Source of the DNA: Malus domestica
Lineage: Eukaryota; Streptophyta; Magnoliopsida; Rosales; Rosaceae
Assembly: GCF_042453785.1 (NCBI RefSeq)
Contig: NC_091666.1
Coordinates: 28,230,501-28,294,500 of the forward strand
Direction of reading: 5' to 3'
DNA: 64,000 nt
The notes beneath the pieces were generated by a model that worked only from the letters and a program-made list of their open reading frames with translations, did no database searches and was not told the origin of the DNA. The position numbers and the translations under genes were made by a program. Positions 10,544 through 21,963 of the stretch are shown here, piece by piece (position 1 is the first letter of the stretch; every line of letters begins with the position of its first letter).

Positions 10544-11473
10544 GCTAAGTGCAATTCCATGTACCTGCAGCGTCTGGTGGTAGAGTACTAGAGTGGAACA
10601 CTAGCATTCAAGTAGTTTCATGGCATCATCAAAGCTGAAGGCTTTGTAATTTCTACATAGCAGAGCATCAGAAGAGAGATTCTACTCTTGCACCTATCGT
10701 TGTCATAGTCGACGAGAAAATGGTGCAGCAGAGAACCATGGCCGGAACATGCGTCATTCAAGTGATAAGCGACCAGCTGAGCATATTCAAGAAACTAACA
10801 TGTTCAAGTTCCCGGCAATGGGCGAGGCATCGCGGAGAAGAATATGTTGAGGTCGATTGAAACATGAGTCGTAAGGGGAAGGCTTGTAACATTTTACATT
10901 TGTAATCAAATATCATTGGCAAAGGCTTTTCCTTCTGTTTTTTGTTTGCTCAACCAACCAGAAACAAAGTACTTGTTCTCTTATAACTTAAGAAAAATCT
11001 TCAAATGTAAGAAAATCAATGATCCACAAACCTTCAAAACATGAGGCCGAATTGCAAGTTTGGACGATGAACGACAACAAACTATAGCCGTTGAATTACA
11101 GGTGTATGGAAGAAATAGATTGTTAGCAACTAGTTCTACTTTCGTCATCCACCAGTGCCTTTATTAAGGGAATGATACGTCATGTCTGGAGCAACTTTGA
11201 AGACGATGATCAAGAATTTGGCTTTCTTGCATCATTCGTGTGCAACATACTCCTCTGTGTGACGTATAGCATGCAGATCTACAAGAAAATATGTTGAACG
11301 GCAAGTTTGCGCCTGAAATCCTAGATGGTCATTTCAACGACTCCAACTCCCTGAATTTAAACATATGAAACATATAGAATTAGAAATTCGAGTCGCACTT
11401 TGTGATTTACTTACACATCTTTCATGGTGGTATGAACTATCTATAAATGAACTTGTGTATAGCTTACCAGCGA
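10544..11473. other. HemW 3' region and intergenic sequence, copy 1
   Basis: No gene is seen. The sequence parallels 57065-57134 plus 60544-61327 of copy 2. It contains the uninterrupted target site ATTCAAGT (about 10607-10614) where copy 2 has a 3.4-kb hAT insertion. It probably represents the former 3' UTR of the HemW gene and the spacer to the convergent C2H2 gene. Confidence 0.7.
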
Positions 11474-13232
11474 CTACGAGGGTTTTGTTTTCTGCCCAAC
11501 TTTTGAAATGCGCCTAAGCTCTTGGGTTCCTTTCCTCATCTCTCTGCAAATTGCAAACAAATTAGGAAAATCCTGCAACGAATCCAAATGTGAATTTTAA
11601 GTGTCCGAAAAAGTGATACCTTTGGTGCAAATACACTATCAGATAGAAAATAGGGAGCAGCATCAAAGTCAGTATGGAGATAGCCAGGTAGAATACACTT
11701 ATATGTTTCTGCAAATACAAAACAACGCGACAACATATCCTCCGTGACTCAAAAATCTTCAAAAAAGAAGGAAAAATACAGATATAAAAAATGACAGACA
11801 ATCCTTGCAAAACTGCAATGGAAAATAAGCCAGAAGATTGAAACTATGGAACAGTTCATTCTTTATAGCAAAATCTACTGCAATAAGAGACTGAGACCTT
11901 ACCCTTCCTCCTCTAGGAAAAAGCTTCCGTTTCCCCGAGCAAGTATGAGCATGACAAAATTGGTGCAAGAAAAACTCTACCAACAAATCAAAGTGTAAGC
12001 ACAAGTATAATAAACAATAACCTATCTGAAATTATATCAACAAGAGCAAAAAGAAATACCATTAAGACGGCGGGCTGAAGGACTTTGATTAATCGGAAAA
12101 CAGCTATTGGCAAGACCCTACATTATAAAAGGGGAAAAAGTAAAAAGGATTAAACAAGGTAATGTACAAGAATCAACAATACAACCAATTATAGTGCCTT
12201 AAAGCAACCTCACATAGGTGGTGATTCCGTGCAACAGATGCAGGATTGCATTTGGTTTTGCTCGACTTGGTATTCATCACAGCATCGCAATGCAAAGCTC
12301 CGCATAAATCAGCTAAGCACTTGCTGCCACTCTGCATTCATCAAATTTTTTTCAAAGAGCAAAAGAGAAACCATATGACGGAAACAAAAATCATACATAC
12401 GATTAAAGATATAATAGAAAAGATAGAGATCAAATAAATTTATAATCATGTATTGATGTATAATGCAAGTATGCTTGAAGCAGATGGAGAATAGCTCTTC
12501 GGACTTTGAAACAACTCCAGATGCTAACTACCCTTCCCCGGAGTCCCAAGGTACAAAATACACATCTTAAGAAAGGAAAGATTATCACTTAAATATTTCT
12601 TTATCTGTGTTATACAATGCGATCTTGTACAGAAGTTTAAGCCATGTAATTGTTCTTCGTCATTTTTTAAGAAATAGTTTTATGATCTAATTTATTGCAT
12701 CATGCTACAAGCCTACAACTAAAATGATAACCTTAAATTTGCTTAATTATTTTTTCGAAAGCACGTTTATGAAACCCCAACACAATAGGGAACTGATAAA
12801 CATGGACTAGATGCAAACGCTTTTAAAAGAAAAGTTCTTTCATTTGCAGATAAGCTGAATAGAGATAATTTGAGGTTTATCAACTAGAAGAACAAAATAT
12901 AAATAGAACAGAGGATAACAAATGCGAAGAGGGCCAGCTGAAAATGAAATTGCTTCTTGCACTATTTGGACAAGTGTTCCTAATTCCTAACATATTAAAG
13001 CAAGGAAATACAGTCCACATACTACATTCAGAAGATTGTTGTGTCTGTTGTCAAAATGTTGATCAAGAAACATTTCAGCACGGAAGCTTTTCTTACAGTA
13101 TCCGCACTGCCATTCGTTTATATCCAAATGAATCTTGTGCTCTTCCTGATCTCTAAATAGATCGTTGTCGGGATGAAGTTGACAGTTACGCGGAATCTCA
13201 TAGTGCTCATGTTCCACAAATGGCATCAAATA
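11474..13232 (-). pseudogene. C2H2-like zinc-finger gene, 5'-truncated, copy 1
   Basis: A multi-exon minus-strand gene. Probable exons with GT-AG ends are 13023-13232, 12214-12331, 12060-12117, 11903-11976, 11620-11708 and a last one near 11474-11543. The first carries one C2H2 finger, WQCGYCKKSFRAEMFLDQHFDNRHNN pattern (C-x2-C-x12-H-x4-H). The next reads SKCLADLCGALHCD, then FFLHQFCHAHTCSGKRKLF and KCILPGYLHTDFDAAPYF. The function of this plant family is unknown to me. From memory its Arabidopsis homologue neighbours the HemW homologue (At5g63280/At5g63290), as here. No exon with a start or signal peptide is found upstream, where P450 debris begins, and the phase between the fourth and fifth exons did not join in my reading, so I call it a pseudogene. 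Confidence 0.65.
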
Positions 13233-13281
13233 CTACAAAACACAAATCAGAAGTAGCCTTTCCTAGTCCCCAGAATATCAA

Positions 13282-13725
13282 ACCAAGATAGTGATCAAGG
13301 AGGCTCTTCGCTTATATCCTGTCGTTCCATTACTAATCCCCAGAATATCAAACGAAGATGTGAAAATAAATGGCTACGACATTAAAGCGAACACACAAGT
13401 TATAATGAATGTGTGGGACATTACCAAGAGAACCGAAATATCACAGCAAGCCGGAGAGGTTCGTGAATAGTGAAATAGATTACAAAGTGAATGACTTCCA
13501 AAACCTTCCGTATGGGAGCTGGCCGGAGGAGCTGCCCAGCAATTCAGTTTTCCTCGGTTATTATTGAGCTTGCTTTGGCAAATGTAGTGCAGAAGTTCGA
13601 TCAGAAACTGCCAACATCAGCTGAAGATTTAGATATGGCTTGTGTAAAGAATCTCCTCTTGAACTCCATCGCTGTTCCACATCGATCATCAGCTTGCTAG
13701 GGTTTGCATACATTGGGTGTGCAGA
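13282..13725 (+). pseudogene. CYP71-type cytochrome P450, C-terminal fragment
   Basis: Successive frames encode the C-terminal third of a plant A-type P450: K-helix [16 protein letters not shown] (ExxR present), [15 protein letters not shown], a PERF-type stretch in a shifted frame, then the heme-binding loop MGAGRRSCPAIQF with its Cys ligand, and ELALANVVQKFD. At least two frame changes (near 13425 and 13510) and no N-terminal part show it is a dead fragment. P450s of this family are ER-membrane monooxygenases of specialised metabolism. A short duplicated word (CCCCAGAATATCAAAC) occurs just upstream and within it. Confidence 0.85.
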
Positions 13726-13862
13726 TCATATGTAGGCCTTGGCTACTCTTGTGGGTGTCCAGTTGGTGCAGCAGCTCTCTCAATAAATCCTGGATTTTGT
13801 TCAAATATATACTCTCTGTGTTTGTGTGTAGATAATTAACATAATTAGTTCGCTAATCATCG

Positions 13863-14206
13863 ATGTCTTCGCAGGATATGTTTACTACGGGTACTGATAC
13901 CACGCATACAATCCTCGAGTGGGCGATGGCTGAGCTTACAAGGCATCCAAGGGTCATTAACAAGTCGCAAAGTGAGGGGAGGGGAATAGTTGCAAGCAAA
14001 ACAGATAGAGAGGATGATTTGGTCGAAATGCACTACTTGAAGGACGTGATCAAGGAGACTCTTCAACTACACCCTTCAGTTCCGCTACTGATTCCCAGGC
14101 TGTCGACCGGCGATGTGAAAATACATGGTTGCAACATTAAAGCCAAGACACAAGTACTGGTCAATGTATGGCGGATTGCAAGAGATCCTAAGCGTACAAA
14201 AAACCG
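13863..14206 (+). pseudogene. CYP71-type P450, I-helix to K-helix fragment
   Basis: An open stretch preceded by an AG acceptor-like site encodes the oxygen-binding I-helix MFTTGTDTTHTILEWAMAEL, then DLVEMHYLKDVIKETLQLHP, VPLLIPRLSTGDVKIHG and QVLVNVWRIARDP. It lies downstream of the more C-terminal fragment at 13282, so the two come from different gene copies or a rearrangement. The K-helix ExxR reads ETLQ, losing the invariant Arg. After ARDPKRT the sequence is interrupted by a 621-bp insert bounded by a 33-bp direct repeat. Confidence 0.85.
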
Positions 14207-14827
14207 CTTTTTCCACCTCCCTTATTGCTTTTTTGGGCCCCATTTTAGAAACTTTAACAAAAGAGTCACCCTTTCGGCTGTATGTATCAGGCGGCACCAG
14301 CAGCCACGTCCAATTCTATGAGAAAAAAAAATAAAAAGTTTTGCATTCACAATTTGGATCCTCTCCACACCTTAGCATCCGAACCTAAAAACCAGAAAAT
14401 TCGAGTATTTGGTTAAAAATCGTAGTCTTTGATTTGTGTGAGGTAAGCTGACGGAATAAGTTAATAGTGGCCATCTGATTCAATCTGAGTGATTCGAATT
14501 ACTTGATCCCTAGATTTCAGACAATGAGATATGAAGTAGATCTCTTTCCTTGCGTTCACTATGACTTGTGAGAATATGTAGTAATGAGGAGATAACATAT
14601 GCTAAAAGTTATGGGTTTTGTTAGAGACAATGTGACGGGGTGACCAAGGAAATTTTTTTCAGTGTGACTGGTATACGGAATGGTACATCACGTGTTACTA
14701 TACAAATAGTGAAATATTTGTGTTAAAAAGTTAATAACTTAAAAAATAAATTTCTCACCACTTATATAAAAACACATATACCCCCTTCCTCGTTCCGATC
14801 ACAATGAAAAAAATTCTTGGTTTGTGT
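14207..14827. mobile_element. Unclassified 621-bp insert between 33-bp direct repeats
   Basis: The last 33 bases of the P450 fragment (14174-14206) recur perfectly at 14828-14860. The intervening 621 bases are AT-rich and show no coding domain, no inverted repeat and no poly-A tail that I could identify. A 33-bp duplication is too long for a DNA transposon or LTR element; a retroposon with a long target duplication, or a repair event, could explain it. Confidence 0.55.
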
Positions 14828-14860
14828 GATTGCAAGAGATCCTAAGCGTACAAAAAACCG

Positions 14861-15371
14861 AACATCGAAAGTACCCTGTCGAGGCCGTTGCTGTCCCGTA
14901 CGAAATTCCATCTTTCTGAAAATGTACGGTAGAGAGGAAGCTGCAGGGTTCCAACAAGTGGTTTAGATTGGATTTGCTGTATTTGGTGTTGTACTGGATT
15001 TGCTGTAATGTATCTGTATTCTTGTCTTGGGTTAGACAAGAATGTATGTACTTTTGTTATATGCTATCATATATGCTTGTGCATCTTTTATCGAATCCAA
15101 CGACGCTCCAAACAATGAGAAATTAGGGAAATAACAGCAATTAAACACAGTAGGCAGCAGATGTTCCAAGTTCTCGCACTCAAAAAGCTACCATGAATGA
15201 ACAGCAATTAGAAAGGAAAAGGAGAACCTCGATACAAGTACTTCCGTTCGACACAAATTCGGAGAAAAAAAAGACAAATACAACTTAGTTTCATCTAATT
15301 AAAAGTGAAAACGCACAAGTTGCTATGCTCTGAAGTTCTTTATGACCACATTCAAAATGCAGAAAGCCTAC
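14861..15371. other. Intergenic spacer
   Basis: No supported gene. The first 180 bases contain two TGGATTTGCTGTA-like words and an open minus-strand stretch without a recognisable domain. The rest is AT-rich 3' flank of the RPN7-like gene. Confidence 0.4.
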
Positions 15372-17954
15372 CTACAGGTCAATGACACGAGATAGCTTCT
15401 GGATGCGGAAGCGGTTCAATAAGAAGTCCCCTTGCTTGATGGTTGCTTGGTACAGTGAATTCTTAGCATCAGGACGATTGGTTTCTAAAACACCGGCAAC
15501 TTTGTCAATCTTGCAATGAAGCTTCCCTGCTGCAATGAAACGAGATAGCTCCCTGTATGTCGTAGAATGGGTTAGATATATGCAGAAAACATGTAAACGT
15601 AAAATACTTAACAGCATCTCCACGAAATCAAGGACCAAATTTTTTTTAAACTATATAAAGTAAACCTGAAACAAGGTAACCATAAGACTCAGTCACTTAC
15701 AGATCAATGAAATCCACGGTCACGCCAAAAGCTTTAGCCATAGCTTCAATAGTAACACTCTTGTAGGACTCCAAGAACTGAGAATAAACAACAGTTCTGA
15801 TCTCCCTCATGTAATAACGGAAGTGTGGGTGCAAATAACGGTCCAACTTTATCTGCTCTGTCAGGCCAGCTGAAAAACAAAAAAGAAAAGAAAGAAAGAA
15901 ATTACAACTATGAAATTTATTGATTTGGTTGATATATGACAGGACCAATTGAAGCTCAGGTAGCTTATGAACATGCAAACCAAGAGTCTAATATCATGCA
16001 GATAGATTAATATATCATGTCAGACATTTATCGCTGGATAGATCTACTTACCAAATGCTTTGAAAAATGATTTGTATTGGCAATCATATAGAGAGTTCAA
16101 AAACTCTGTAAGGTAGGGAATTTTCCCAATCACTGTCAATATTTCTGGAGCATCCACGACCTGCAACATATTGTTTGAAATTAATAATTTCTTGTAAGAA
16201 CAAACATTACTAACACAATGGTAGAAACACATAAAACAAGAAGGTGAAATCACAAAACATGTGGTAAGAAAGCAATTTACCTTTTGTTTTAAAGAAACTC
16301 TGTCCAACGATATAATGCTTGTAAGGACGGTATAAAATATGAAGATGTCATACAAAATATCCCATAAGTGGTGAAGGTAGAAATGGAACCCAAGAACAAA
16401 TCAGCAGCCTTCTTAAAATTGCGAGTGGACATGCAGTACAAGCCTTTATACACCTTCAAACAGTTCTTCCTTTCCCAATCACCTCCCTCTTCAAATAAGC
16501 TGATATCATGATACAATGGTTACAAACAAAGCTCAACTACCAAATTTAAAAACAAAAAAAATGCAGGTCACAGATCCATGTCACTACTACTTCTTCACTT
16601 TGTCAATACTCTTAGAAATGAGGTCAAAATCCATGTAAAAGAAACCGAGTTGCAGTGTATAGAAGACCAAGTCCATCTTTTGCCCAACTGCAACTGTCCT
16701 GCTTTCCATTACCTTGAGTTGTTCCAAAGCTTTCTCCTAGGTTCATAAGGGAAGAAGTTTAAAGTCAAATTGGGGAATACCACTAAAAGGGGGAAAATAA
16801 AAGGCAGATATGACTCGTAGAACAAATAAGTTACAACTTATTTACCTTGTCGCCAATCCGAATGAAAAACAGGGACTTGGCCAAATGAGCTTCTCAAACC
16901 TCACTTTCCCCTAAGTTTTCTTCCGCATCAGCAATCCTAAACAAAGGTAACCAGATAAGCTACTTGGTAAAGGAAACTACTTGATCACAACGGCTATAAT
17001 AATAGCACAAATAACAAAGTTCTTCAAACTAGAAAATTCAAACACATATTGTCTTTCTACTTAGCCCACTGTAAAAATCCCAACGGTTGGTCAACGGAGA
17101 ACTCATACTCCATTAGCATCCAATCTCACAAAACTTTATCACCTGTGTAAAGCCTAATTCAACAAGTTATCCAAGTTCTTTTCCGCATCAGCAATCCTAA
17201 ACAAAGCCAACCATATAACTAGGTAACGGAAATTACTTGATCGCAATGGCTATAATAATAGTATAAACAACAATATTTTTCACACTATACAATTCAAACA
17301 AATCTTGTCAACCTGCTTAATTTACAGTAAAACTCCCAACGGATTGCGATTAAGTCAATGGAGAAATCATGCTTCATCAGCATCCGATCTAACAAAAATA
17401 CATCACTTGTGCAAGCCTAGTTCAACAAGTTCCAAAGCAATTGCAAATTTTCATAGCTTCGAATCACAGTGAAGAGTTCAAAGCATAAATTTCAATCCCT
17501 AGTTCCTTTTCTCACAATTCTCAGTAACCAAACAGAATCTGGACCAAAATCAAAATTAAAATCGAAAAAAAAAAAACCTCAATAAAGCACTCACTTTTCA
17601 TCGAGCTTCTTGAGCTCCTCCTGGTTCTTCGCCCTCATCGAGTCCATAACGCCCTGGTCCAGCTCGAGCATTGATTCGGCGACTAGGGTTTCGTACAACG
17701 GCGCCATATCTACAAAATCCCCCAAACCGAAACTCAATTCCCGATACGCAAAAACCGAAATTGAAAGCACAGGCAATGCGAAAACCGGTTCAGTTTAGTA
17801 AAAAATGGGCGATCTTACCGTCGGCTTTGAGGGAGGCAAAAACCTCCTCCCTTAGTTGGACCTTTTCGATGTCCGGGACATCGGAATGGGAGAGGAGGAA
17901 GAGCTTGTTTGCGAGCACGAGGTGCGGCTGCTGCGTCCCCTCTTGGGCTTCCAT
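15372..17954 (-). pseudogene. RPN7: RPN7/PSMD6-like 26S proteasome lid subunit, degenerate
   Basis: RPN7 is a PCI-domain subunit of the 19S regulatory lid. Eight exons can be traced on the minus strand: 17819-17954 (ATG at 17954, QQPHLVLANKLFLL), 17595-17709 (APLYETLVAESMLELDQGVM), 16846-16936, about 16575-16736, 16281-16499, 16052-16160, 15701-15869 and 15372-15552 (ends [12 protein letters not shown]). Nearly the full family length is covered and all junctions but one look canonical. It is broken: exon 3 has an in-frame TGA at 16894-16896, exon 5 has a one-base frame change near 16345, and the last exon has two extra residues (Phe-Arg) before IQKLSR. It retains introns, so it arose by DNA duplication. 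A functional copy is expected elsewhere. Confidence 0.9.
16915..17425. repeat. Tandem duplication within RPN7-like intron
   Basis: Bases about 16915-17165 and 17175-17425 are diverged direct copies of one another, both starting near TTCCGCATCAGCAATCCTAAAC and continuing through CTATAATAATAG. The copied unit includes the 5' edge of exon 3 with its acceptor, giving a decoy half-exon inside the intron. Confidence 0.75.
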
Positions 17955-18179
17955 TTGGAATCGGTGGTGGTGACTCGGTCGGTGAGATGGGTCCCCGAGT
18001 TGGGAGTTCTTTGTGCTTTGCTTGAAGGAGTAGCGAAACGACGGTGGGATTTGGCCTAGTGACGGGTGTTTACTATCTCGCTCGGTAACAGGTTTGTCTT
18101 TTTCAACACGAAAGGTAAATTGGTAATCAGGCTAGAATGAAAATTTGAATGGGCTCCAAATTATTTTTATAGATATAAA

Positions 18180-18500
18180 ATGAAAATTTTGGATCATATT
18201 TGCACTTTTTATAAGGTGATTTCTAAATCGGTAAATTGCACTCTTTATAAAGTGATCTTTAAAATCATTGTTGCTAGAATCAGATCTCTTTTACCTTATT
18301 TGATTAGTCGTAATCATGTTAGTTTTGTTCCTGGTAAACAAATATCAATTGAGGTCAAAACAATCTATGCTTTTCGTGAAAAAATACCAATTGAAGTAGG
18401 GGATTTTTTTTCAAACAACAAAGAGTTGGGTCAAATATTCAATCAAATGAATTTGAGCATGTTTCCCATATCTTCTCGACATAAAATAACACGAAAATAA
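18180..18500 (+). pseudogene. LINE reverse-transcriptase scrap
   Basis: A 106-residue open stretch contains YKVIFKIIVARI, LLPYLISRNHVSFVPGKQIS, which resembles the conserved block of plant non-LTR retrotransposon RT (Y-K-I-x-x-K...F-V-P-G-R). The word for YKVI is duplicated at the start. No endonuclease or other RT blocks flank it, so it is a short dead fragment near the RPN7-like promoter. Confidence 0.55.
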
Positions 18501-19613
18501 CAAGTTCGGGTCAACACGTTAATAAGTCGGGTTATTATCAGATCACCTGTTAAAATAACAAGTATAACACATAAACGACCCAAAATTGAACACAGAATCT
18601 CGAGGGCATTGGGTGACTGTTATTAAAAGTTTAGTTCATATCTCCAAAAGTAAGTTACTCTACATTCTCACTGCTATCCTTCTATAATCTCCAAGAGTAT
18701 TTATGTGGCGGTTCTCTTTTTAATTTGTGCTAGTTCTATCATGTCCCTCATTTTTTGGTTCCTACGTTCTCATTACAACATGCCAAGCTAATTAAGTCCG
18801 GCTCAATCGTGCCTCGTGTCGTGCTCGTGTTAACTCATTTAATAAACAAGATGGGTTGGCCCATCTCATATTTGAAACCTTTAGCCTAGCGCAATCCAGA
18901 CCAGATATCTAATTATACTTGTGTCGTGCTTGCCATGTTAGACTGAGCTTGCTTTTCTTTTTACTTTGTTTTTAATTGAAAATAGATACTCAATATAATC
19001 TAAACTACTTATTAATAGAATCTTTTTTATCAACCACAAGAGAGTGAAACGATTATTTAGTCTTCTATCACAAAAAAATGATGGACAAATTTAATACAAA
19101 AACCTCCTACTCCTACAGTCCTACTCCCACCCACATTCTCTCTCCCTCCCTCCATCCTTCCCATTTTAAGAACAAAATAAAAATGCTTATGTTAATGCTA
19201 TTATAACATAGAGGCTCTGTCAACAATCATTTTTCTAAAAATGACAATCATATTTTTATTTTTCCTATTCTAACCTTTCTTCACTTGTTAGTGAGAGGTC
19301 TTAGGTTAGATTATCGCTAAAGGCGAATTTGAACCACATTATTGCTTGCCCATTGTGAGGCTCAAGCCACCTCTTCCCTTTAATGTAGAAAATATTGTTT
19401 CTTAAAAAAAATACACAATATTTACAATATAAGGACAAACTAATAATTATGTAATATATTTAAAAAATTAAAAAAAAATGTCCACGTTAGAAAAACTGTC
19501 CCATTATTGTCTCATATTTTATAAATATATTTTTTTTTAAATTTTAAAAACTAATTACATTTTTTAATAAACAAACAAAAATAAATAAATAAATGAAATT
19601 GTTCATCTGCTAG
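18501..19613. other. Intergenic DNA with hAT-like debris
   Basis: No gene is seen. The part at 18495-18600 and 18780-18880 has AACACG/GACACG-rich words like the subterminal region of the hAT element at 57.1 kb, which suggests a decayed relative. The rest is AT-rich with poly-A/T runs. Confidence 0.4.
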
Positions 19614-19622
19614 TTTATATTA

Positions 19623-20088
19623 GAGTAAATTGTAGCTATTGTCCCTTAACTTTAACTGAATTGGAGCAATGGTCTCTCAACTAAAAATTCATTACCATGG
19701 GTCCCTCAACTTATCAAAACGTGCAGCCATGGTCCCTCAACTAAAAATCTATTACTATTGGTCCCTCAACTTTAATTCAACTAGAAAAATAATCTCTTAC
19801 TTTAACCCAATTATAGCAATGGTTCTTCCAATATAACTCGTTTTAACAAAAAAATTGACGTAGTTGACGAAAATAACCATAATTACACACTTTGATGAGT
19901 TGAGGGACCCTAATTATATGAATGATTATTCCAACATAACTTATTTTGACAAAATTTTGACGAAATTGATGAAAATGACTATAACCACACATTTTGATAA
20001 GTTGAGAGACCAATGGTAATGGATTTTTAGTTCAGGGACCATTGCTCCAATTTGATTAAAGTTGATGGACCATTGCTACAATTTACTC
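19623..20088. mobile_element. 466-bp Mutator-like MITE with long inverted repeats
   Basis: The ends are inverted copies over about 100 bases (GAGTAAATTGTAGC at the left, GCTACAATTTACTC at the right, each followed inward by GGTCCCTCAACT-type words). A perfect 9-bp TSD TTTATATTA lies at 19614-19622 and 20089-20097. The interior holds further diverged copies of the GTCCCTCAACT module. No coding capacity. A 9-bp TSD and long TIR fit the Mutator superfamily. Confidence 0.9.
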
Positions 20089-20224
20089 TTTATATTAACA
20101 ACTATTGTTACCAAGACCATCACCGATTGACTGTTATGGATTGGTGTTCCTGGACCGATTGACTATTATGCATGGATTAGTGTTCCCAGACCACCAATGT
20201 GATTGAAGACTTATTTAAAAGATG

Positions 20225-20335
20225 GGAGTTTTAACGAAAAGCCCACAGTACTGTTCATTTTAATGAAAAATCATATTTTTACATTAAAAAGTCAATCATG
20301 GTACTATTCACTTTATCGTTAAAACTCAAAATTTC
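20225..20335. mobile_element. Short MITE with GAGTTTTAACGA-type ends
   Basis: The left end GGGAGTTTTAACGAAAA and right end CGTTAAAACTC are inverted repeats about 110 bases apart. Half of a similar unit occurs at about 52480-52522 (CATTTTCGTTAAAACTCC). A clear target duplication was not found. Confidence 0.6.
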
Positions 20336-21220
20336 CGAACCATTTTCATTAGTTTTCCTTATAAAGAATTGGCAGCGATGTTGAGCTACTTGGAGTCTAG
20401 AATCTGGCAAGAAACAAGAATTGCACTTTGGTAGATTGATACAAAATTTTTATGAACGATAAATATGTCATACTTGGTGGAATCGTTGGAAGAGTATTAA
20501 TGACTATAATCATTTGTTGGAATCTTAAATTGGAAAGTATGAGATTTATAGAAACATGGAACTAAAAGTAGTTGAGTCTACGCTCGGGGCACCTAGATCT
20601 ATGTTCTGCTCAAAGTCACCAAATAAGGGAGCGAAACCCTTTCAGTTAAAATCAGATAAAATAATCAAATTGAGTTTCGAATTCGTGGACTGAAAAATGA
20701 CTATTGAAAAGAGAAATAGAGTTATTTGATGATTGGGTTAACATAATAGAATAAAGAGAAAACATTGCATTCATGCTTTATTATTGCTTCTGCTGAATTA
20801 AATGCATTTTGATTTTACCCCTATTAAGCTAGTAGCTCACCCATGACTAGTGTTAAATTAGAGACTTAAAAAGCAGTTGGTTGTATGGATGTTTTAAAAA
20901 GTAGTTGGTTTTACAGAGGGTTTTTATTTTTTATTTTGTAAACAAACGTTATTATTTACAGTTATATTAAGGAGAGGGGGTGAACTAAGTTTTACAATGG
21001 ATTAGTGATAATGTAGTTCAAATTCACCTTTAGCGAGAATCAAACCAAAGACGACTCACTAATAAGTAAAGAAAAATATCACTAAACTATAGTACTAAGT
21101 AATGAATTAATAGGACCTCACCTCGTTAATTATTGTTGGAGAGCAAAATACAAACCTACGCGGTTTCAGTTTCACGGTATACAAAATGCCAAAAGTATTG
21201 GTTTTTTTTTTTTTCAAAAC
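20336..21220. other. Intergenic spacer
   Basis: No gene or repeat structure recognised; AT-rich with short open stretches only. Confidence 0.4.
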
Positions 21221-21450
21221 AAATAGTATTGGTCTTTGTCTCGTGCCTTCAATTATTGTCCAATTTTCATAAATTATAATCGGTCTTTCTTTTTTAATCA
21301 AACAAAAAGTAATGGTCTTCTACCAAAAAAAAAAAAGTAATGGTCTTTGTCTCATGCCTTCCATTATTGTCCAATTTTTTAATCAAACAAAAGTATTGGT
21401 CTTTGTCTCATGCCTTCAATTATTTTCCAATTTTCATAAATTATAATCTT
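21221..21450. repeat. Imperfect tandem repeat (about 55-100 bp units)
   Basis: Three copies of a module reading roughly TATTGGTCTTTGTCTC, TGCCTTCAATTATT, CCAATTTT start near 21225, 21330 and 21390, with T- or A-rich linkers. They precede sequence that resembles the flank at 38711-38830. No coding value. Confidence 0.65.
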
Positions 21451-21571
21451 CATCTCCGTCTCATACTTGATATTTTCATCGAGTTTATTGACACAGGAGT
21501 CCAACAATACCGTAAGTTATAGCTTAATGCGATTGAAGCATATCATTGCTACTCTTTTGTGAGCTCTCATA

Positions 21572-21748
21572 TATTAAGGCTAATATTGTAAAAGATAAAA
21601 CTTAGAAGATATTTTTCTGATATGGTTAGTTTTCATGAGCTGTAAATTAGTTAGGTGAGCTGTCATTTTTCATAGGTTTGTTAGTTGTATATATAACCAT
21701 TTGTTGTAATCTTATTGATTAAGAAATACAATCATAAGTTTTCTATCA
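21572..21748 (+). repeat. 5' LTR of copia copy 2
   Basis: It begins TATTAAGG, like the copy 1 LTR, and ends TCTATCA immediately before the TGGTATC primer site. It contains TATATATAACC near 21692 as a candidate TATA element and ATTAAGAAATACAATC near its end. Length about 177 bp. Its termini are TA...CA, non-canonical at the 5' end. Confidence 0.8.
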
Positions 21749-21807
21749 TGGTATCTCTCGCCATCTGTCTCACGACTCTCTCTCGATCCTTTCCCTAATC
21801 GTCATCA

Positions 21808-21963
21808 ATGGCGTCGTCTGCATCTCCTTCCTCTGATAATCTTTCTCCTCCTTCTCCAGCTGTTTCTTCGTCACCTTCTTCCATTACTATCCAGAATATT
21901 GGTTCAATGGTGCCGCTAAGCTCACTACCACTAACTATCTCACCTGGAGTGCACTATTTGCTC
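21808..21963 (+). pseudogene. Copia Gag N-terminus, copy 2
   Basis: ATG followed by a Ser/Pro-rich start, SITIQNIGSMV, a small frame change, then KLTTTNYLTWSALF-type sequence parallel to copy 1 Gag. It ends at the gypsy target duplication TGCTC (21959-21963). The remainder resumes at 34639. Confidence 0.85.

Noticed and set aside
17856-18059. Plus-strand frame at the RPN7-like start
   Set aside because: Reverse complement of RPN7 exon 1 and promoter.
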